Source of the DNA: Omnitrophica WOR_2 bacterium RIFCSPHIGHO2_02_FULL_52_10
GTDB lineage: Bacteria > Omnitrophota > Gorgyraeia > Zapsychrales > Zapsychraceae
Direction: 5' to 3'
Length of the DNA stretch: 6,288 nt
Assembly: GCA_001805655.1 (NCBI GenBank)
Contig: MHGR01000131.1
Coordinates: forward strand, 1,238-7,525
Part shown: positions 6,263 to 6,288 of the stretch, piece after piece
Numbering within the stretch: position 1 is the first letter of the stretch
Layout of the letters: each line of letters begins with the position of its first letter
The notes under the pieces: generated by a model
Database searches by the model: none
Told to the model about the DNA's origin: nothing
What the model saw: only the letters and a program-made list of their open reading frames with translations
Position numbers and translations under genes: made by a program

Positions 6263-6288
6263 TGCACCGCCTCCTTTGCCAATCTTTG
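6253..6288 (-). CDS. Possible C-terminal tail of an upstream gene
   Basis: From the right edge, one minus-strand frame reads QRLAKEAVQLA and then TAG at 6253-6255. It is amphipathic and would overlap the peptidase's ATT start by 10 bases, in line with the other tight junctions of this operon. In many dcw clusters murG precedes murC, but eleven residues cannot identify a gene. An open stretch of this length is also expected by chance more than half the time. Confidence 0.2.
   Translation of the reverse strand, partial: QRLAKEAVQLA
6270..6274 (-). promoter_or_regulatory. Strong Shine-Dalgarno (GGAGG) that sets the ATT start of the metallopeptidase gene
   Basis: On the minus strand GGAGG, within AAAGGAGGCGG, lies 7 bases before an in-frame ATT at 6262. 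It is the strongest well-placed Shine-Dalgarno in the operon. The GTG that also lies 3 bases beyond GGAGG is out of frame with the peptidase and hits a stop three codons later, so it cannot be the peptidase start. Confidence 0.6.

Overview
The window carries the distal part of a division and cell-wall (dcw) cluster on the minus strand. It is followed by a convergent small membrane-protein gene, and then by a second minus-strand unit of two genes that runs off the left edge. The gene content is bacterial, from an organism that builds peptidoglycan and divides with FtsA/FtsQ. The compact overlapping arrangement, the unusual cluster content and the overall character of the proteins suggest an uncultured lineage in or near the Omnitrophota / PVC neighbourhood. 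That placement is an inference; no 16S or other phylogenetic marker is present.

Minus-strand operon, transcribed from right to left (about 6262 to 1125): a secreted MA-like zinc metallopeptidase with HELGH and EEG motifs, then murC (UDP-MurNAc:L-Ala ligase), ddl (D-Ala:D-Ala ligase), ftsQ (divisome bitopic protein) and ftsA (actin-like FtsZ membrane tether). The junctions are tight: an ATGA overlap at peptidase/murC, one base between murC and ddl, a 44-base overlap at ddl/ftsQ and 13 bases between ftsQ and ftsA. This implies one transcript with translational coupling. MurC and Ddl make the precursor (UDP-MurNAc-L-Ala and the D-Ala-D-Ala dipeptide), while FtsQ and FtsA direct its use at the septum. 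Two usual members are missing from their expected places: murB between murC and ddl, and ftsZ after ftsA. The first gene has no convincing ATG/GTG/TTG start. A strong GGAGG lies 7 bases before an in-frame ATT, which completes a textbook signal peptide.

Middle region: a plus-strand gene (754-1101) for a 115-residue two-helix membrane hairpin protein of unknown function ends 23 bases from the ftsA stop. The 267-base divergent region (487-753) holds a good minus-strand promoter candidate, a perfect 13-base palindrome and a 7-bp stem-loop placed over the ribosome-binding region of the next minus-strand gene.

Left region: a 92-residue membrane-anchored protein (486-208) whose soluble part resembles the C-terminal fold of ribosomal protein L7/L12, and the beginning of a ComEC/COG2333-type metallo-beta-lactamase-fold protein with a likely lipoprotein signal. 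The second gene's start overlaps the first, and the window edge truncates it.
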